From Xylanibacter ruminicola (GTDB lineage Bacteria; Bacteroidota; Bacteroidia; Bacteroidales; Bacteroidaceae): 50,394 nt of DNA. The notes under the pieces are model-generated. The model was given only the letters and a program-made list of their open reading frames with translations, was not told the DNA's origin and did no database searches. A program made the translations under genes and the position numbers. Positions 34,201-42,040 of this stretch are shown here, piece after piece. The stretch lies in assembly GCF_900107775.1 (NCBI RefSeq), contig NZ_FNRF01000008.1, forward strand, positions 1 through 50,394, written 5' to 3'. Within the stretch, counting starts at the first letter, position 1; each line of letters opens with the position of its first letter.

Positions 34201-34851
34201 CTGATAGCGCTGACTGTAGTTGAAGCCGTGGGTCATCATGATACGACTGCCGTCGATGCCTTGCCACAGCCCGATGGTATAAGGATAGCGCTTGCCACCC
34301 TCGTAGAAGGGGTTGGTACGCCATACCAGTTTCTGTGACGAGAAACCAATCAAGCCGCAATGGGCAGCCAGCGTGGGCAGTGTGTAGCCAAAACCAAAGC
34401 AGTCGGGCAGGAACACATCAGTGCTCTCAGTGCCAAACTCCTGGCGGTAGAACGTCTGACCCAGTGTGGTGTTTCGCAACCACGACTCGGGTGAGCAGAT
34501 AATCACCTCGTTGGCATCCCAGCTACTGCCAGACAGATGCCAGCGACCGTTGGCCACATAGTGTTTCAACTCGGCAAACTGCATCGGATAGTACTCCTTC
34601 ATCCAACTGTACTTGACGGCGCCCTCGAAATTAAAAATGTAACTTGGATACTGCTTCAAGAGCATCAAGTTCTGATCGAGCGTTGCTCTCACGTAGTCAC
34701 GAATGGTGGTCTGCACGTCCCAGTTCCACTGAGTGTCAAGATGTGCATCAGACACCATGTAGGCTTTCTTTTCTGACTGCGCTACAGCTCCCGATGAGAG
34801 CAGCGCAGCCACAGCCACCGATAAAATTTTTTTAGAATTTTTCTTAATCAT
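31270..34851 (-). CDS. GH38 alpha-mannosidase with C-terminal F5/8-type (discoidin) domain
   Basis: A 1193-residue exported enzyme with a signal peptide (MIKKNSKKILSVAVAALLSSGAVAQ). The GH38 domain starts YMVSDAHLDTQWNWD, with zinc ligands His37 and Asp39. The catalytic nucleophile is Asp150 in FLPDCFGFGYTLP. The middle GH38 helical part and C-terminal beta domains follow, and a discoidin-like module (about 1060-1193: DDERATLLTDGDPNTKWCD, PNYVVFDFG, RYLRLFV) ends the protein. GH38 enzymes are retaining alpha-mannosidases. I chose ATG 34851 because the in-frame ATG at 34881 lies inside the promoter box. It follows the GH31 operon but has its own promoter. Confidence 0.93.
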   Translation of the reverse strand: MIKKNSKKILSVAVAALLSSGAVAQSEKKAYMVSDAHLDTQWNWDVQTTIRDYVRATLDQNLMLLKQYPSYIFNFEGAVKYSWMKEYYPMQFAELKHYVANGRWHLSGSSWDANEVIICSPESWLRNTTLGQTFYRQEFGTESTDVFLPDCFGFGYTLPTLAAHCGLIGFSSQKLVWRTNPFYEGGKRYPYTIGLWQGIDGSRIMMTHGFNYSQRYQDEDLSQNQQLLREIDESPLGQAYRYYGTGDIGGSPTIASVRALEKGIKGTGPIKIVSATSDQIYKDYLPFDKHPELPVFDGELPMDVHGNGCYTSQAAMKLYNRQNEHLGDAAERTAVMADWLGAASYPTDVMTDTWKRVIWHQFHDDLTGTSIPRAYEFSWNDELLALKKFSDVLTHSVSGIARLMDTRVSGQPVVVYNNETTPVRAIAQVELKDNRDYRVTDANGRNVASQVVERDGKRVLLFDADVPATGMAVYGVKAAGNKKMAAATAGRTIQSSRYQLTVDDFGDVVSLIDKKNNRQLVANGKSLRLVVFDDCRSEAWPAWEILKRTLDKTPLPVHDAVEISIQPGSLRQTLVIKKKYGESDIIQRIHLYEGAQADRIDFENEVDWRSLNALLKAEFPLSVANAEATYDIGLGSVRRGNNRDNSFEVYAHEWTDLTDRKGDYGVTLLNDSRYGWDKPADNTLRLSLLYSPQPGRSYTYQARQDFGHHVFTYSLVGHEGALNAVEAVREADRLNSPLRTFHADRHAGTLGKQFSFVSSDNKNVVVRALKRAEVSDEYVIRVYEMSGKGNQQARINFPAGIVKAVEADGTERTLGEAKTDGTQLLVDIKPYSVKTYKVQLAGQKATAVDAQALALDYDRHCFSFNEFRGSANFEGGYSYAAELLPDEGLTVGDIPFSFGEKDAANGVTCKGQTIQLPADKDYRHVYLLVASDKDDRQATFTVGGKQQQVSVPYYTGFIGQWGHDGHTMGYLKDAQVAWVGSHRHSGTADEPYEFTYMFRVRLDVPKGVRQIKLPEDEHVVIFAATAANDIADATVAAPLFKTSILPTTLKTAASALAQVNLLREAKVIAVSGEANDDERATLLTDGDPNTKWCDPQAAPNYVVFDFGKPTTITRWRVLSAACEQSAYITRTCLLQGRNSDTEEWQTLDMFEGNRNNYTDRSFAATSVRYLRLFVIAPTQGHDSAARIYELEVY

Positions 34852-34877
34852 AGAATGTTTATTAATGGGTTGGTGCC

Positions 34878-34886
34878 GCAAAAGTA
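34878..34886 (-). promoter_or_regulatory. GH38 promoter, -7 box TACTTTTGC
   Basis: TACTTTTGC on the minus strand lies 27 bases before ATG 34851 and overlaps the alternative ATG 34881, which decides the start. I see no GTATAAC repeats upstream, unlike the other two PUL promoters. Confidence 0.68.
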
Positions 34887-34932
34887 GCCATTTCTGCCCG
34901 ATCTAGAGTCCTCATTTCTGCAATTTTTGTCG

Positions 34933-37056
34933 TTATTTGACAGGAAAAGTCAATTCATTGCCATTTTTCCAGGCGCTGTACTTCACTTTTCCACCTTTTA
35001 CGTATCCAATACGCACACGGCGCTGGATGGGAACCAACTGTCCGTCCTTCTGCGTCAGAGTCACCTTCAGCTGCTTTTTCTGCTTCACAGCTTTCAGTTC
35101 AGTCAGGCGATAAGCCCCTTTCTTGTAGTCGAAACCATCGCCGGCATCCTCATACAACTGACCTTGAGCCTGACCGTTGGCATCGACACACACCAGCAAG
35201 GTAAGCGAGTCGGTACGCATCTCGGCTGTGCTCTGTGCCAGATTAGCCAGAGGTATGATAGAGCCGGGACGCTGGCGCAACTCGGCCTGATAGCTATCGG
35301 TATGGTCTTCGAGCGTGAAAGGCTGCCAACTGCCACCATCGGGCTGAGCCACCTCGGCTGCCCACTGGGGGCGAACCATCAGGTCGGGTCCCAACAGGAA
35401 GGCACGATCTTCGCTACGCAAACTCAAATCCTTAGGATTGCTCATAAACAAGGGGCGCATCACAGGCATACCATCTACACTGGCCTCGCGGAAGCAGGTG
35501 TAGATATAAGGCATGAGCATGTAACGGCGGTTGATGGCTGTACGGCACACGTCGAGCACCTGACCATCGAAGGCCCAAGGCTCCTGATCTACGGTTCCCT
35601 TGGTGTTGTGGTTGCGCACAAAGGGGAAATATACGCCCACTGCCGTCCACTGTGCCAGCAGCTCGGCATTGGAGTTCTCGCAAAAGCCGCCGATATCAGG
35701 ACCATTGAAAGGCTGACCGCTCAGTCCGAGGGTAAGGGTCATAGGCACGCTGAGTTTCATATGGTCGGGCGAAGATAGATTATCGCCAGTCCAGGTGGCA
35801 GCATAGCGATGACCACCCAGGAAGTTAGAGCGCGACAGGATGAACGGACGCTTCTGTGGATTAGCCAGCAGCAGACCCTGACGACTGGCGCGCACCATAT
35901 TCATACCAAACACATTGTGGAAACGCAAGTGTGGACCAGGGATGCCGCCATCGCCATTCTGATGCTGATTGTCGCGGGGCATAGTAGTCTCAGGAAGTCC
36001 GAACGAGGCTGGCTCGTTCATATCGTTCCACACGCCATCCACGCCCTGAGCCATAAAGTCCTTATAAAGTGTAGCCCACCATGTGCGCACTTCGGGACGG
36101 GTGAAATCGGGGAAGTGTACGGCTCCTGGCCATACTTCGCCTACGAAAGGCTTACCATCCTTGGTCTTCACCCAGTAGTCGCCGGCTGTGCCCTGGTCAT
36201 CTACAAAATAACCTTCCTCGGCCTTCACACCGGGATCGATCATATACACACTCTTAAAATTGTGCTGGTGCAGATAGTCATTCAGCTTCTTAGGATTGCT
36301 GAAACCCTTGGGGTCGAACGTAAAAATGCGGTAGCCATCCATATAGTCGATGTCCATCCAGATCACGTCGGATGGAATACGGTTGCTGCGCAACTTATCA
36401 GCCACCTCCATTACCTGTGTGTCGGGGTAATAGCTGAACTTGCACTGCTGGTAGCCTAACGACCACAATGGAGGTAGCGACATGGTACCTGTGAGGCTGA
36501 CCAGTGCCTGCATCAGAGCCTGAGGACTCTGGCGCTCGATAACGAATACGCGGAAAGCAGGACCCTCACTATCGAATATCACCTCGTGGTCGGCGGTGGT
36601 AATCTTTTGTCGCCAGGTATTGTCGGCAATGATACCAAAGGCTGTACCATCCTTACGCAGACCCATCACCCAAGGGTGACTCTGGTACAGGTGCGTACCG
36701 CCATCCATGCCGTAGGCAGGGGTATCTACATTCCACAGTTCGATGGTACGACCATTACGGCGCAGAGGCCCTTTGACCTCGCCCGTACCATAGAAATCCA
36801 CATCGTCGGCCACACGGATGGTGGCAATACTATGCCCGTTCTGCTCACTGAAAGCCACACGCAGAGGCCACTGGGCTGTGAGTGGGTTAACAGCTGCCGG
36901 CTCTTGCTCGAAGATGGGCGAAGGTTGATGCTGCTTGGCATCGTAATGGGCAGGATAGAAAACAGCCACACTATCGGTGGTCATAAAAGCAGACTGAGCC
37001 ATCGCAACAGATGCGATGGCCAGACTACTAAGGAAAAAACTGATTCTTTCAGTCAT
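34933..37056 (-). CDS. GH31 alpha-glucosidase-type enzyme (WNDMNEP active site)
   Basis: A 707-residue exported GH31 enzyme with a signal peptide (MTERISFFLSSLAIASVAMAQ). The catalytic barrel contains VDGVWNDMNEPASF, whose Asp (residue 345 from this start) is the nucleophile. TWTGDN holds the acid/base Asp, and GGFCENSNAELLAQW and FPFVRNHN follow. A C-terminal DUF5110-like domain (LYEDAGDGFDYKKGAY) ends it. The WNDMNE motif is typical of alpha-glucosidases, including glucosidase II. I chose ATG 37056; the longer frame starts with TTG at 37068. It is the last gene of the GH31 operon, 37 bases after the small SusE/F-like gene. Confidence 0.92.
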   Translation of the reverse strand: MTERISFFLSSLAIASVAMAQSAFMTTDSVAVFYPAHYDAKQHQPSPIFEQEPAAVNPLTAQWPLRVAFSEQNGHSIATIRVADDVDFYGTGEVKGPLRRNGRTIELWNVDTPAYGMDGGTHLYQSHPWVMGLRKDGTAFGIIADNTWRQKITTADHEVIFDSEGPAFRVFVIERQSPQALMQALVSLTGTMSLPPLWSLGYQQCKFSYYPDTQVMEVADKLRSNRIPSDVIWMDIDYMDGYRIFTFDPKGFSNPKKLNDYLHQHNFKSVYMIDPGVKAEEGYFVDDQGTAGDYWVKTKDGKPFVGEVWPGAVHFPDFTRPEVRTWWATLYKDFMAQGVDGVWNDMNEPASFGLPETTMPRDNQHQNGDGGIPGPHLRFHNVFGMNMVRASRQGLLLANPQKRPFILSRSNFLGGHRYAATWTGDNLSSPDHMKLSVPMTLTLGLSGQPFNGPDIGGFCENSNAELLAQWTAVGVYFPFVRNHNTKGTVDQEPWAFDGQVLDVCRTAINRRYMLMPYIYTCFREASVDGMPVMRPLFMSNPKDLSLRSEDRAFLLGPDLMVRPQWAAEVAQPDGGSWQPFTLEDHTDSYQAELRQRPGSIIPLANLAQSTAEMRTDSLTLLVCVDANGQAQGQLYEDAGDGFDYKKGAYRLTELKAVKQKKQLKVTLTQKDGQLVPIQRRVRIGYVKGGKVKYSAWKNGNELTFPVK

Positions 37057-37093
37057 TTTTACTAACAACTAATTAATTAACTCAATCACTATA

Positions 37094-37819
37094 TTACTTT
37101 AATAAAACAGCTTCGATGGTTTCGTTAAACAAATCTACTGTTATGCGGTAGCGACCATCGCAACTCAGCGTCCATTTAGTATCAGCACCACCAGTATGGA
37201 AACGCTTATCCTTCAGGATGTCGGTATCAGCGGCATAAGGGTGGATGGATTTAGGATGATAACGATCCTGTCCCAGAAACTTAAAACTGCCAGGTTCTTC
37301 AACCTCGGGGTGGCGTTTCAACTCGCCCTCCCAAGTCCAGATACAGGGATTATTCAGGTTCTGCTTCATCAGCAGCATCTTACCATCGGCTTTCCAACCT
37401 ACCTCAGTAGCACCGCCAGCCAGGAACAGTTCGCCCCAAGGCTGGAACAATTCGCCACGCAGTTGTTTCTTCTCGGTATCGATATGAAAACGGTAGCGCT
37501 CTTCGGTCACCACCACCTGCCAGGCTGCCTGCTTGGCATCAGTTGTAACAGTGTAGCCGATTCCCTTGTTCACGATATTGGCATCGGGAGCGTCGGCCAC
37601 CAGATAGGTCGTACGCTTACCTACCTTCTTGGCTGTGGCAACGCGCAGTTCGCCTGCCTTCAAGCGGCCAGCATACTTAAAATCGTTATCACTTACCTTG
37701 GTAAGTTTCTGGGCACCACCAGGCACAGCGGTTCCGATAATCCACAGTTCCTGATACTGCTGGGCACACAAGGTGATACACACCACCAGTGCAGCCATCA
37801 TCATATATAATCTTTTCAT
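37094..37819 (-). CDS. Small SusE/SusF-like outer-membrane glycan-binding protein
   Basis: A 241-residue exported protein with a signal sequence (MKRLYMMMAALVVCITLCAQ). Two repeats follow of the SusE/SusF carbohydrate-binding kind: ELWIIGTAVPGGAQKL (about 25-110) and ELFLAGGATEVGWKAD with ILKDKRFHTGGADTKWTLSCDGRYRITVD split across about 130-241. SusE/F proteins hold glycans at the cell surface. The usual lipobox is unclear (CITLCAQ has Leu before Cys), so it may be periplasmic. It lies between the two GH31 genes, 10 bases after the first. ATG 37819 is preceded directly by a GTG. Confidence 0.75.
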   Translation of the reverse strand: MKRLYMMMAALVVCITLCAQQYQELWIIGTAVPGGAQKLTKVSDNDFKYAGRLKAGELRVATAKKVGKRTTYLVADAPDANIVNKGIGYTVTTDAKQAAWQVVVTEERYRFHIDTEKKQLRGELFQPWGELFLAGGATEVGWKADGKMLLMKQNLNNPCIWTWEGELKRHPEVEEPGSFKFLGQDRYHPKSIHPYAADTDILKDKRFHTGGADTKWTLSCDGRYRITVDLFNETIEAVLLK

Positions 37820-37829
37820 CACGCTTACA

Positions 37830-40079
37830 TTATTTAATAGTTACCACTGTTTTCTTATCACACGCTGTACGAGCCACATTAACGGTGAGCAAACGGCGCT
37901 GCTGATCATAGTTCCAGCTACCATCGGTCAACTGGCGACCATCGATAACCACGGCTTTTGGACGGTTAACTGCCAGGAACTCTACGGTGTAGGAACGGCT
38001 CTCAGGCATGCCCGCAAATTTTCCCTCACGGGGAAGAATGGTGAGCGTGTTACCTTCGTGACTGATGGTAGTAGTGGTATAAGCACCCTGCTTATAGCCC
38101 TCGGTATCGCCCTCGTCCTCGTAAAGCTTGGTCTGTCCGTTGCCACCAGGCACCACCTTCAGTATCAGACGGTCAGGACGTGTGTTGAGATTCATCATCG
38201 GTGGGTTGTTCACAATCACACTACCGGCACGGAAGAAGTAAGGAATCTCCTCCATGGCATAACGGTCGGTAAAGGTGCGGTTGCCCTCAACCACCTTATT
38301 GCGGCACACATCAAACCAACGGCCCTCGGGCAGCCAAGTACGACGGGCTGTCATGCCATCGCTCTCGGACTTGGTAACAACAGGTGCCACCAGGATATCA
38401 TCGCCAAACATATACTCGTCCTCAAACAGATAAGCATTATTAACTTCTGGCCACTCGTAGTAGAGCGGACGGCACAGACTAACACCTGTATCATAGGCCT
38501 GACGCGCTGCGGTATAGATGTAAGGCATCAGCGCATAACGCAGTTTTACTGTCTCAAGCAACGAGGGGAAGTTAGGATATTTCCAGATGCGACGCTCGAT
38601 ACCCTCCCAGTTGGTAGCATGGGTGCGGAAGATAGGTGTGAACACACCATACTGCATCCAGCGGAGGTAAATCTCAGGATCGTTGCCACCAGTCTGCTGG
38701 TGTCCGCCCAAGTCGTGGCCCCAGTAGCCAAAGCCTACATTCGAGGCTGTGGCAGTAAAGTAAGGCTGCCAAGCCAGGGTGCCATAGGTTGTGAACGAGT
38801 CGCCAGAGAAACCAATCGGGTAACGGTGGCTGCCCAGTCCGCCCCAACGATGGAAAATCAGTGGACGATGGTTAGGACGATTCAGTCGCATATCGTTATA
38901 GAACACATGGTTGCACCAGAAGGTCTCGCCGAGTCCGTCAACATACTTACTGGTGAGGTTCTGCTGCCAGTCGAGCCACCAGAAATCTACCCCCTGGCGC
39001 TCGCGAGCACGGATAATGTGCTTAAACATGTTATGATAGAAACGGCCATCGCTCAGGTTCCAGGGCACACGCTTGGTTTGCTTATCCAACCCCATGTCCT
39101 CGCGCAGATCGTTGAAGAAATCCTCATCATCATCCACGCCATCGGCTGGGTGCAGATTCAGCGACACCTTCAAACCATGCTGGTGCATCCAGTCGATCAG
39201 TCCCTCAGGATCTGGAATAGCTGTGCGGTCCCAAGTCCAACCGGTCCATCCCTGTGTGTGCCAGTCCATATCAAAAATCATCACATCCATGGGGATGTTG
39301 AAGCGCTTCACATCGTTCACAATCTCCATAAACTCATCCGAGGTGTAACGCTGGTATTTGCTGTACCAGTAACCCAGCACGTAGAGTGGCGGCATGGGCT
39401 GGCGACCAGCCACCTTGATGAAATCGCCTAAAGCCTTCTTATACTGATGGCCATAACCCAGGAAGTACCAGTCGATGGCCTGCTTATCCACAGGCTCGGC
39501 CACCCAGTCGATACCATCCACCTGCTTGTCGAATGCGAATGTGGTTGAGCCATCGCCACGACGGGCCAATGGCGACTCGTCGATAATGCTCCAACCGGCA
39601 CGCGACAGTAAACCGTTCTCCAGTTCCTGGCGCTTGTTATCACCAATCTGTCCGTCGAGGGTGCGAGTTGTACCCTTCAGGTTCATCGCATCGTCCTTAC
39701 CAGGATACCACAACACGGGGCGACCGTTAAGCTGCATCGAGATGTTGAGCACCTCGGCCGATGGCTTGCGACCATCAATCACGCCACCTATCTTATATTT
39801 AAGTGTCAGGGCCGATGTCTTGATTTCAAGATAACCATCCTTCTCTACAGCCGTAAAGGCAGGAACGGGTAAACGACGGTTTACGATAGCAAACGTTGCA
39901 CGATCTTCGAACAGCGAACGGTCGCTGTACTGAATACGGATCATTTCGGGCGTTAATACAGTAAAACGCGCCTTGCCTGAACGTACCACAGCATCGGGGT
40001 GAGCCACTGGATTCAGCTCCTGTGCCCATGCGGTGTTCAAACTCAGACAGATGAATAATAAAGTTAGAATTCGTTTCAT
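37830..40079 (-). CDS. GH31 family glycoside hydrolase (WLDWQQ active site)
   Basis: A 749-residue exported GH31 enzyme with a signal peptide (MKRILTLLFICLSLNTAWAQ). The barrel has MDVMIFDMDWHTQGWTGWTWD and VDFWWLDWQQNL, with Asp370 at the nucleophile position. GFSGDSFTTYGTLAWQ holds the acid/base Asp, and GYWGHDLGGH follows. The C-terminus is a DUF5110-like domain (TKLYEDEGDTEGYKQGAY). The active site reads WLDWQQ instead of WxDMNE, so the specificity may differ from the second GH31 downstream. It is the first gene of the operon GH31, SusE/F-like, GH31 and carries the operator repeats upstream. Confidence 0.9.
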   Translation of the reverse strand: MKRILTLLFICLSLNTAWAQELNPVAHPDAVVRSGKARFTVLTPEMIRIQYSDRSLFEDRATFAIVNRRLPVPAFTAVEKDGYLEIKTSALTLKYKIGGVIDGRKPSAEVLNISMQLNGRPVLWYPGKDDAMNLKGTTRTLDGQIGDNKRQELENGLLSRAGWSIIDESPLARRGDGSTTFAFDKQVDGIDWVAEPVDKQAIDWYFLGYGHQYKKALGDFIKVAGRQPMPPLYVLGYWYSKYQRYTSDEFMEIVNDVKRFNIPMDVMIFDMDWHTQGWTGWTWDRTAIPDPEGLIDWMHQHGLKVSLNLHPADGVDDDEDFFNDLREDMGLDKQTKRVPWNLSDGRFYHNMFKHIIRARERQGVDFWWLDWQQNLTSKYVDGLGETFWCNHVFYNDMRLNRPNHRPLIFHRWGGLGSHRYPIGFSGDSFTTYGTLAWQPYFTATASNVGFGYWGHDLGGHQQTGGNDPEIYLRWMQYGVFTPIFRTHATNWEGIERRIWKYPNFPSLLETVKLRYALMPYIYTAARQAYDTGVSLCRPLYYEWPEVNNAYLFEDEYMFGDDILVAPVVTKSESDGMTARRTWLPEGRWFDVCRNKVVEGNRTFTDRYAMEEIPYFFRAGSVIVNNPPMMNLNTRPDRLILKVVPGGNGQTKLYEDEGDTEGYKQGAYTTTTISHEGNTLTILPREGKFAGMPESRSYTVEFLAVNRPKAVVIDGRQLTDGSWNYDQQRRLLTVNVARTACDKKTVVTIK

Positions 40080-40110
40080 TTTTTAATATCACGTTTTGTT
40101 ATTTCATGCA

Positions 40111-40118
40111 CAAAAGTA
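40111..40118 (-). promoter_or_regulatory. GH31 operon promoter, -7 box TACTTTTG with -33 TTG
   Basis: TACTTTTG on the minus strand lies 32 bases before the ATG. TTTTG stands 18 bases upstream (40137-40141), a good -33 element. The GTATAAC repeats begin 15 bases beyond it. Confidence 0.72.
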
Positions 40119-40155
40119 CTACAAATAGCTAACATACAAAAGAAAGCAAGTAAAT

Positions 40156-40246
40156 GTATAACGAATAATCAGTTGTATAACAAAGATGGCGCTGATAATC
40201 AGCCAGTTCACTTAAGTCGAGTTAGTTGTTTGTATAACAGAAATAT
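40156..40246 (-). promoter_or_regulatory. GTATAAC direct-repeat operator of the GH31 operon
   Basis: GTATAAC occurs at 40156, 40175 and 40232 on the plus strand (GTTATAC when read with the genes), 38, 57 and 114 bases upstream of the -7 box edge. CTGATAATCA lies at 40192. The stretch 40192-40246 aligns without gaps to 48401-48455 in front of susC, and 16 bases at the far end are identical. Probable binding site of the DUF6377 regulator. Confidence 0.7.
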
Positions 40247-40261
40247 TGAGCAGCGAGCCGC

Positions 40262-41863
40262 CTAGATTTCCATAATCAGGTGCTCAAATTGCTCGTTGTC
40301 AACCGTCGATCGGTTCTTTATTCGAGTTTTATACGTATTCACCGTATGTACCGAGTAGTCCAGGAACTTAGCGATGCGCTCGCTATCGTTGATACCTAAT
40401 CGAATCAGGGCAAAGATACGCATCTCGGATGTCAGCGACTGATCGTTATCTGGCAGCTTACGATCCTTCTCCTCGAACAGCGCATTATAGCGCTCCACAA
40501 AGTCGGGGAACAGTTTCAAGAATGTCTGGTCGAAAGCTTCGTACATACTCGCGCGCTCCGTATTCAGCGTCGAGAGTTTCATCATCGAGCGCAAGTCCTC
40601 GTACTGGCGCGCAGCTATCTTACGATCAATAGCCAGGTAGAGTTTCTCTAACTTGGCAATAAATTCGGCATTGGTATAAAACGACCTACCAATATAGGCA
40701 TTCTTAATCTTATCATCCTCCTGCAACTGGAGATTGGTGCTTTTTAGCTGTTCCAACTGTTCGGCTATCGTCTCGCGGGCCTCCAACAGCTTACGATTCT
40801 TACGACGGATGGTACGGAAGCCCAACAGGCAGCCCACTAACAGAATGATGAATAATCCTGTGGCCACAAAAAGCCAATTTCGCTGACCACGCATGCTGTT
40901 ATAGCGATCTTGCTCGATGATAGGCAGGATATCGTTGATTTCCACCTTACGCAGACGAGTGCCATAAAAATTCACATCTTCTAACGCCTGATGCACATAC
41001 ACACTGGCGCGGTCATGCTCACCCTCCTTAAAAATCAGACGGGCCAAATGATAGAGGGCAGTAATCTCACGGGTAGCTGTCTCGTTATCGGCCATAGCCG
41101 ACTGAGCGAAATAAGCGATGGCTTTATCCTCGTGCTCCAACAACAGATGAGCCCATGCCATCTCGGCCATTGCCTTGGCACGTATGTGCAAGTCGTCACC
41201 ACAGCCATCAAGTACGTGCTGCAACGACTCAAGCGCTTTCTGGTGCTCGTGCTCACGCAACTGACGCGTACCTGTCACCGACCACCACATACAGGAGTTA
41301 GGCGGTACAATCTGCTTAAGAGAGTCGAGGTAACCATTACTTCGGTTAATATACTTGGTATAAAAGGGCTCTTCCTTGATATAATCGGCCATGCTGCGCC
41401 ACAGCAAACTGTTAATTTCAAAATAATCCTCGAGCAATTTTCCGCTCAAGGCACTACGATCCATCGACTGAAGGATATCATGCGCCTCACTCAGGATACC
41501 TGCCGAGATCAGAGAAAAGGCAATGGCCTCTTGCGATTGGGCAATATACTGCGGATGATGCAGGCGATTGGCTAATTCCAAACAAGCATAAGAGTAATGA
41601 CGGGCTGAGTCGTAACGGTAGCTTTTGTATTCGTTATACAAGGCGTACATCTGGGCAAATTCTCGACCCTCGGCTTTGGCTTTAGCCATGCCTTCCTTCA
41701 GACTTTCAATACGGTCGGTACGCTGTTTTTCATAATAGGCATGCTTAGCCAGACTGGCATCCAGTTTATCTAGCCAACCGGCAGTATGCTTATCTAATGC
41801 AGCCATGACAGGCGACATAAAAAACGCCATAAAACCAATTAGTATAGGTTTTCTCATCATCAT
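40262..41863 (-). CDS. SusR-like transmembrane regulator (TPR-like sensor, DUF6377, C-terminal HTH)
   Basis: A 533-residue protein. The signal/anchor MMMRKPILIGFMAFFMSPVMA is followed by a periplasmic helical region of TPR type (about 30-320) and one membrane helix (about 328-348, NWLFVATGLFIILLVGCLLGF). A coiled coil (about 350-390, LLEARETIAEQLEQL) and a cytoplasmic DUF6377-like part end in a helix-turn-helix (about 485-525, LGINDSERIAKFLDYSVHTVNTYKTR). The layout matches SusR, the maltose-responsive activator of the starch system in Bacteroides. It lies between the susCDE and GH31 operons and probably controls both. The promoter is at 41892-41899; three adjacent ATG codons leave the start open by two residues. 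Confidence 0.82.
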   Translation of the reverse strand: MMMRKPILIGFMAFFMSPVMAALDKHTAGWLDKLDASLAKHAYYEKQRTDRIESLKEGMAKAKAEGREFAQMYALYNEYKSYRYDSARHYSYACLELANRLHHPQYIAQSQEAIAFSLISAGILSEAHDILQSMDRSALSGKLLEDYFEINSLLWRSMADYIKEEPFYTKYINRSNGYLDSLKQIVPPNSCMWWSVTGTRQLREHEHQKALESLQHVLDGCGDDLHIRAKAMAEMAWAHLLLEHEDKAIAYFAQSAMADNETATREITALYHLARLIFKEGEHDRASVYVHQALEDVNFYGTRLRKVEINDILPIIEQDRYNSMRGQRNWLFVATGLFIILLVGCLLGFRTIRRKNRKLLEARETIAEQLEQLKSTNLQLQEDDKIKNAYIGRSFYTNAEFIAKLEKLYLAIDRKIAARQYEDLRSMMKLSTLNTERASMYEAFDQTFLKLFPDFVERYNALFEEKDRKLPDNDQSLTSEMRIFALIRLGINDSERIAKFLDYSVHTVNTYKTRIKNRSTVDNEQFEHLIMEI

Positions 41864-41891
41864 TTTAGTTTGAGTCTTCGTTAATCGCAGC

Positions 41892-41899
41892 CAAAGTTA
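41892..41899 (-). promoter_or_regulatory. Promoter of the SusR-like regulator gene, -7 box TAACTTTG
   Basis: TAACTTTG on the minus strand lies 29 bases before the ATG. The gene is thus separate from susCDE, whose terminator lies just upstream at 41959-42011. Confidence 0.62.
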
Positions 41900-41958
41900 A
41901 AGATAAAAAACCAACCACGCACCATCTCAATTCAAATTATAACAATAATTAACTCCAC

Positions 41959-42011
41959 AAAAAACCAACAGGCAATTAATAACTCTCAAAGAGCTACCAA
42001 CTGCCCGTTGG
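41959..42011 (-). terminator. Intrinsic terminator of the susC-susD-susE operon
   Basis: On the minus strand CCAACGGGCA (42011-42002) pairs with TGCCTGTTGG (41974-41965), with one G-U pair, and is followed by six T (41964-41959). It lies 30 bases after the susE stop codon. Confidence 0.75.
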
Positions 42012-42040
42012 CCGAAATATCACTTTACTACTTTACTTTA

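Noticed and set aside
34927..35778. Open reading frame of 283 codons on the plus strand
   Set aside because: It is antisense to the second GH31 gene and no family is recognisable.
37773..39431. Open reading frame of 552 codons on the plus strand
   Set aside because: It lies antisense to the GH31 gene with full catalytic motifs, and the translation has no recognisable domain. It is a codon-bias shadow.
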